Under the pieces are notes generated by a model. That model saw only the letters and a program-made list of their open reading frames with translations. It was not told the DNA's origin and ran no database searches. From Burkholderia stabilis (GTDB lineage: Bacteria > Pseudomonadota > Gammaproteobacteria > Burkholderiales > Burkholderiaceae): DNA of 64,000 bases. The DNA is taken from positions 2,170,001-2,234,000 of the forward strand of contig NZ_CP016443.1 in assembly GCF_001742165.1 (NCBI RefSeq), given 5' to 3'. Positions 60,460-64,000 of the stretch are shown here, in pieces (positions within the stretch are counted from its first letter, which is position 1; every line of letters starts with the position of its first letter). A program made the position numbers and the translations under genes.

Positions 60460-61101
60460 ATGGAAGCCAAACTCGATTCCACGGCGGACGCGGTAGCCGC
60501 ATCGCTGCGGGACATGATCATCAACGGCGAGCTGGAAGCCGGCGAGCGACTCGTCGAACGCGATCTCGCCGACCGGTTCGGGATCAGCCGGATTCCGATG
60601 CGCGAGGCCATCCAGCGCCTGGAGCGCGAAGGCCTGCTGGATATCTTCAAGAATCGCGGCGCCATCGTGCGCATGCTGACCGCGTCGGACGTGCGGGAAA
60701 TCTACGATTTGCGCGCGCTGCTCGAAGGCGACGCGATCTACCGGAGCGTGAAGCGGCTCGACGACGAGACGCTGGCGCGCGCCGAACTCGTCCATCGCCT
60801 GCTCGGCGACGCAACCGCGCCGCGCCGGCAGGGAGAGCTGAACCGCGAATTCCACGCATTGCTGTATTCGTGCTGCGGCAACGCGCGGCAGTTGAAGGCG
60901 ATCGCCGAGCTGCGCAGCCAGGTCGAGCGTTACGAGCGCCTGCAAACCACGTTGCTCGCGGATACGCCGTCGTTCCAGGTCGAGCACGAAGCCATCCTGC
61001 AAGCATGTCGCGAACCCAATGCGCGCGCCGCGCGGTCGATGACGGTCGCGCATCTCGAGTCGGCGAGGAGCATCGTCATGCGGCTCGTCGAAGGCGCGTG
61101 A
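60460..61101 (+). CDS. GntR-family regulator, FadR subfamily
   Basis: A 213-residue regulator. The GntR winged helix spans about residues 6-72 (L-E-A-G-E-R-L-V-E-R-D-L-A-D-R-F-G-I-S-R and P-M-R-E-A-I-Q-R-L), and the helical FCD ligand domain about 80-205 has Y-D-L-R-A-L-L-E-G-D-A near the start and E-H-E-A-I-L-Q-A-C near residue 178. Such proteins sense organic acids. It is divergent from osmC and convergent with the HiPIP gene, so its target is probably itself and osmC-GST. Confidence 0.87.
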   Translation: MEAKLDSTADAVAASLRDMIINGELEAGERLVERDLADRFGISRIPMREAIQRLEREGLLDIFKNRGAIVRMLTASDVREIYDLRALLEGDAIYRSVKRLDDETLARAELVHRLLGDATAPRRQGELNREFHALLYSCCGNARQLKAIAELRSQVERYERLQTTLLADTPSFQVEHEAILQACREPNARAARSMTVAHLESARSIVMRLVEGA

Positions 61102-61138
61102 GGCCGGTACGGCCCATGCAGTTCGCTACGCTTCCCCG

Positions 61139-61453
61139 CTACGCCTTTTTCGAATAAGCGCTGCACCAGCCTTTCGCGTTGACCTGCTTGCCGCTGAAAA
61201 TGGTGCACGGCGCCATCGCGGCACCTTGCTTGCCCTGGAAGAACTGGCAACTCGCACAAGCCTGACCCGCCTGAAAACCCGGAAACTTCGCATGGTCGAC
61301 GCGGCTTGCGTCCGTCCTGTAACCGAGGGCCTGCGCGTTGGCATCGGATTCCTGCACGGCACCGGCCTCGGCCGCCGCCGCGCGGCGTCCGAATGCCAGC
61401 GAGGACGCCAGCGCGGTGGTCACTGCGATAAAACGTCGGCGTGCGAATTTCAT
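61139..61453 (-). CDS. High-potential iron-sulfur protein (HiPIP)
   Basis: A 104-residue periplasmic [4Fe-4S] electron carrier. A Tat signal lies at residues 1-28 (A-R-R-R-F-I-A-V then A-F-G-R-R-A-A-A-A). The four cluster cysteines are in A-C-A-S-C-Q-F-F (two), A-P-C-T-I-F and G-W-C-S-A-Y. HiPIPs carry electrons from the bc1 complex to terminal oxidases. It is 29 bases downstream of the subunit IV gene on the same strand, so it is likely the last gene of the oxidase operon and its dedicated electron donor; this pairing is inferred. Confidence 0.92.
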   Translation of the reverse strand: MKFARRRFIAVTTALASSLAFGRRAAAAEAGAVQESDANAQALGYRTDASRVDHAKFPGFQAGQACASCQFFQGKQGAAMAPCTIFSGKQVNAKGWCSAYSKKA

Positions 61454-61482
61454 GACGTCCTCCTGAGATCTGCGCAAACGGA

Positions 61483-61824
61483 TCAGTGAAAGAAGAGTTC
61501 CCGCATGCCGAACGTGTGATGCGCTTCGGCAGCCATCAGCACCATGAGCACCAGCAGGCACAGGGGCGGTATCAGGATCGCGTACACGAGCGCGAGCCGC
61601 TCCCACATCATGTGCATGAAGATCGACACGATCAGCCCGGCCTTGGCGATCATCAGCACGACGATCAGCACCCAGCGCAACAGGCCCTGCACGCGGAAGT
61701 AATCCACCATGTACGACATCGTGCTCAGCACGAACAGCAGCCCCCAGATCTTCAGGTAAAGGCTGACCGGATGCTGCTGGCCGTGTGCGGCGCCGGGTCG
61801 ATCGGCGGGATCGGTGGAGTCCAT
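61483..61824 (-). CDS. Cytochrome c oxidase subunit IV (bacterial type)
   Basis: A 113-residue membrane protein with three hydrophobic segments, matching prokaryotic cytochrome oxidase subunit IV: Y-L-K-I-W-G-L-L-F-V-L-S at about 23-34, then K-A-G-L-I-V-S-I-F-M-H-M near 62-73 with the conserved F-M-H-M. It is an accessory subunit that stabilises the oxidase. The ATG at 61824 starts after a short polar N-terminus; an upstream extension to 62067 overlaps the subunit III gene out of frame. It lies eight bases after the subunit III stop. Confidence 0.85.
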   Translation of the reverse strand: MDSTDPADRPGAAHGQQHPVSLYLKIWGLLFVLSTMSYMVDYFRVQGLLRWVLIVVLMIAKAGLIVSIFMHMMWERLALVYAILIPPLCLLVLMVLMAAEAHHTFGMRELFFH

Positions 61825-61832
61825 GTCCTGCC

Positions 61833-62540
61833 TCACCACAAATAGAACAACGCGAAGATGAACACCCACACCAGGTCGACGAAGTGCCAGTACAAGCCGG
61901 CAATCTCGACGATCTGGAAATTGCCGTGCTCGGCGAACCCCGGCTGCAGGATCTTGCGTGCGGTCAACAGCAGGTAGATCACGCCACAGGTCACGTGAAA
62001 GCCGTGGAACCCCGTGATCGTGAAGAAGCACGCGCCGAACTGCGCGGCGCCCAGCGGGTTGCCCCATGGGCGGACACCTTCATGGACGATCAGCTTCGTC
62101 CATTCGAAGGCCTGCATCGACACGAAGGTCGCGCCCAGCAGCGCGGTCGCCAGCAACAGCGCGGCGGCACGCGTGGCGTTGCGCCGGTAGCCGAAATTGA
62201 CGGCCATCGCCATGGTGCCGCTGCTGGTGATCAGCGTGAACGTCATGATCGCGATCAGCAGCAAGGGCACCTCCACGCCGCCCACATCGAGCCCGAACAC
62301 ACGGGAAGGGTCCGGCCACGGCGCCGTGGTCGACATGCGCACCGTCATGTAGCCGATCAGGAAGCTGCTGAACACGAAGGTGTCCGACAGCAGGAAGATC
62401 CACATCATCGCCTTGCCCCACGGCACCTTGAAGGCCTGGCGGTCGGCCGACCAGTCCGTGACGATGCCGCGCCAGCCGTCCGGCCCGGCGTCGGCAGGCG
62501 TGGTGCCCGCGGATTCGGGGGGGAGCGTGGGCGCGGTCAT
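61833..62540 (-). CDS. Cytochrome c oxidase subunit III-type protein (CoxP-like)
   Basis: A 235-residue protein with about seven hydrophobic segments, of the haem-copper oxidase subunit III family: W-G-K-A-M-M-W-I-F-L-L-S-D-T near residue 40-55, G-F-H-G-F-H-V-T-C-G near 185-194 and Y-W-H-F-V-D-L-V-W near 215-223. It precedes subunit IV and follows a second, shorter subunit III-type gene, with which it overlaps by four bases (ATGA). Two subunit III-like genes are a mark of CoxMNOP-type alternative oxidases. Confidence 0.87.
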   Translation of the reverse strand: MTAPTLPPESAGTTPADAGPDGWRGIVTDWSADRQAFKVPWGKAMMWIFLLSDTFVFSSFLIGYMTVRMSTTAPWPDPSRVFGLDVGGVEVPLLLIAIMTFTLITSSGTMAMAVNFGYRRNATRAAALLLATALLGATFVSMQAFEWTKLIVHEGVRPWGNPLGAAQFGACFFTITGFHGFHVTCGVIYLLLTARKILQPGFAEHGNFQIVEIAGLYWHFVDLVWVFIFALFYLW

Positions 62541-63148
62541 GGCGCGGCTCCATACAGCGGCCCGCAGATCGCGGCGACGATCCCGGGCGTGATCCACCAC
62601 ATCGCCGCCAGCAGCACGAGCCAGACAGCCAGCAGGAAATGCCAGTAGATCGCGCACAGCGCGACGGCACGTCGAGCCCGGAGCGGATCGGCGCGCTGCA
62701 GCAGCGCGATCGTCACGGCCCAGGCCACCAGCCCGCCCAGCACGTGCAACCCGTGCAGGCCGGTGAGCAGGTAGAGGAAGCTGTCGGAAGGATTGACGGC
62801 GACGGTCTGCCCGGCCGCCGACAACGCGCGCCAGGCGGTCAGTTGCCCGATCACGAACACGGCCGCCAGCACGCCGCCGCCCACCAGCCACGCCGCGCGA
62901 TGCACGGTCATCTGCCGGGCGCGCTGCATGGCGAGACTCGCCAGCGCCAGCGCGCCGGTGTTCCACCAGAGCAGCGCCGGATGCGGGATCGGCTGCCAGT
63001 CGGGTTCGCGCATGCGCATGACATACGCGAGCAGCAGCAGCGAAAACAAGGTCGTCACCACCGCCATGAAGACGAGCAGGCCGACGCGGCCCGCATTCGG
63101 CGACACGGGCGGCGCGCCGGGAACGAACGGGCGTGGCAGCGTGGTCAT
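62537..63148 (-). CDS. Cytochrome c oxidase subunit III-type protein (CoxO-like)
   Basis: A 203-residue membrane protein with five hydrophobic segments, a shorter member of the subunit III family: G-L-H-G-L-H-V-L-G-G near residue 130-139 and Y-W-H-F-L-L-A-V-W near 170-178 mirror its longer neighbour. It starts with an ATG at 63148 overlapping the subunit I stop (ATGA) and ends overlapping the next subunit III gene, so all are translationally linked. With its neighbours it fits the CoxMNOP order. Confidence 0.85.
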   Translation of the reverse strand: MTTLPRPFVPGAPPVSPNAGRVGLLVFMAVVTTLFSLLLLAYVMRMREPDWQPIPHPALLWWNTGALALASLAMQRARQMTVHRAAWLVGGGVLAAVFVIGQLTAWRALSAAGQTVAVNPSDSFLYLLTGLHGLHVLGGLVAWAVTIALLQRADPLRARRAVALCAIYWHFLLAVWLVLLAAMWWITPGIVAAICGPLYGAAP

Positions 63149-64000
63149 TCGCGCGCCTCGCCGGGGTGCAGCGTCGGGCGGGCCGTTTCGGGCGCCGTCT
63201 CGGGCGGCTGGTTTTGCGGGATGAAATCTTCCTCGTGCCCCGGCGGGCTGTATTCGTACGCCCAGCGGTAGACGACGGGCGCCTCGGCGCCCCAGTTGCC
63301 GTGCGCCGGCGGCGTTTGCGGCGTCTGCCATTCCAGCGTGGTCGCCCGCCACGGGTTGCCGTCGGCACGCTTGCCGTGCGCGAGGCTCCAGGCGAGGTTG
63401 AACAGGAACAGCAACTGCGCCGCCGCAACGATCAGCGCCACGACGGTGATGAACGTGTTGAGCGTCTGCGCCGAATGCGGAATGAAGCTGTAGCCTTCAT
63501 ACGCGTAATACCGCCGCGGCATGCCCAGGATACCGAGATAGTGCATCGGGAAGTAGATCGCATAGGTGCCGACGAAGGTGATCCAGAAGTGCGCGCGCCC
63601 GAGCGTGTCGTCGAGCATGCGGCCCGTCACCTTCGGATACCAGTGGTAGATGCCGCCGAACACCACCAGGATCGGCGACACGGCCATCACCATATGGAAG
63701 TGCGCGACCACGAAGTACGTATTCGACAGCGGAATGTCCACGCTCACGTTGCCGAGGTAGAGCCCGGTCAGCCCGCCCAGCACGAAGGTGCTGATGAAGC
63801 CGATGGCGAACAGCATCGGCACGGTCAGGTGGATATCGCCGCGCCACAGCGTCAGCACCCAGTTGTAGACCTTGAGCGCGGTCGGGACGGCGATGATGAG
63901 CGTGGTGGTGGCGAAGAAGAAGCCGAAGTACGGGTTCATGCCGGCGATGAACATGTGGTGCGCCCAGACCACGAAGCTCAGCACGCCGATGACGATGATG
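63145..64000 (-). CDS. Haem-copper oxidase subunit I, C-terminal part (partial)
   Basis: About 285 residues of a cytochrome oxidase subunit I; the N-terminal part is beyond the window edge. The CuB histidine pair is in V-W-A-H-H-M-F, and the haem a3/a ligands are in V-V-A-H-F-H-M-V. In canonical aa3 oxidases the residues before T-Y-x-V-V-A-H-F-H are His-Asp, which hold the Mg/Mn site; here they are Ser-Asn (L-S-N-T-Y-F). The C-terminal 60 residues are a hydrophilic Pro/Glu-rich tail. It is the first visible gene of an operon with two subunit III genes, subunit IV and HiPIP. Confidence 0.92.
   Translation of the reverse strand, partial: IIVIGVLSFVVWAHHMFIAGMNPYFGFFFATTTLIIAVPTALKVYNWVLTLWRGDIHLTVPMLFAIGFISTFVLGGLTGLYLGNVSVDIPLSNTYFVVAHFHMVMAVSPILVVFGGIYHWYPKVTGRMLDDTLGRAHFWITFVGTYAIYFPMHYLGILGMPRRYYAYEGYSFIPHSAQTLNTFITVVALIVAAAQLLFLFNLAWSLAHGKRADGNPWRATTLEWQTPQTPPAHGNWGAEAPVVYRWAYEYSPPGHEEDFIPQNQPPETAPETARPTLHPGEARE

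Noticed and set aside
1..64000. Insertion sequences, prophage, integrons, tRNA or rRNA genes
   Set aside because: No transposase, integrase or phage genes, no terminal inverted repeats with target duplications, and no tRNA-like cloverleaf or rRNA sequence noticed on either strand by eye; a dedicated scan would be needed to exclude a single tRNA.

Overview
The window is high-GC, densely coded DNA with strong G/C third-position bias. Its gene content points to Burkholderia sensu stricto, probably the B. cepacia complex: hpnA/hpnB/ispH/hpnH hopanoid genes, a DUF4148 protein, Burkholderia-type trimeric porin, and many LysR/MarR/GntR/XRE regulators beside small catabolic operons. It is an inference from gene families, not a database match. 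I saw no tRNA, rRNA, CRISPR array, insertion sequence or prophage.

Layout. 1-3000: end of an unknown gene, an OpgC-like acyltransferase, a RarD-type EamA exporter and acylphosphatase. 3.1-9.6 kb: hopanoid/isoprenoid locus (hpnA, hpnB, ispH-hpnH) with an unusual 460-aa protein built from 17 copies of a 14-residue Ala-rich repeat between hpnA and hpnB. 9.7-16 kb: a small DUF4148 operon, a DOPA-dioxygenase-family protein, a MarR regulator divergent from an FAD monooxygenase that carries a one-base frameshift in its Rossmann motif, a SnoaL-like protein coupled to a DHA2 exporter, and a hemolysin-III-family protein. 16-21.5 kb: cstA with its small YbdD-type partner, an atypical DapF paralogue, a PRC-barrel protein and a class I DAHP synthase. 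21.7-26.4 kb: secreted lipase, small hypotheticals, a DUF480 protein and an SDR.

26.4-38.5 kb: an accessory catabolic region: class II aldolase, DapA-like lyase and MOSC protein divergent from an XRE-cupin regulator, then a HutC-type GntR regulator, a phytanoyl-CoA-dioxygenase-type enzyme with an orphan amino-acid-type binding protein, an ankyrin protein, a LysR regulator and two paralogous cytosine-deaminase-type amidohydrolases. The substrates are not evident. 38.9-48.5 kb: amino-acid catabolism: AAT-family permease, DadA-type oxidase and RidA under an XRE-cupin regulator with a clear palindromic operator; then a class III aminotransferase, an M20 amidohydrolase and diaminopropionate ammonia-lyase next to an Lrp/AsnC regulator.

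48.5-57.9 kb is the most coherent system: a complete hydroxycinnamate (ferulate) module on the minus strand, from the MarR regulator through hydratase/lyase (ech), vanillin dehydrogenase (vdh), feruloyl-CoA synthase (fcs), an AAHS-type transporter, a porin and a tannase-family feruloyl esterase. A palindrome fills the -35/-10 spacer of the ech promoter, and a second copy of its core lies before the transporter gene. 58-61.1 kb: an SMP-30 lactonase with the 45-codon tail of a lost sugar ABC permease upstream of it, GST, OsmC and a FadR-type GntR regulator. 61.1-64 kb: an alternative haem-copper oxidase operon (subunit I partial, two subunit III-type proteins, subunit IV) followed by a Tat-exported HiPIP.
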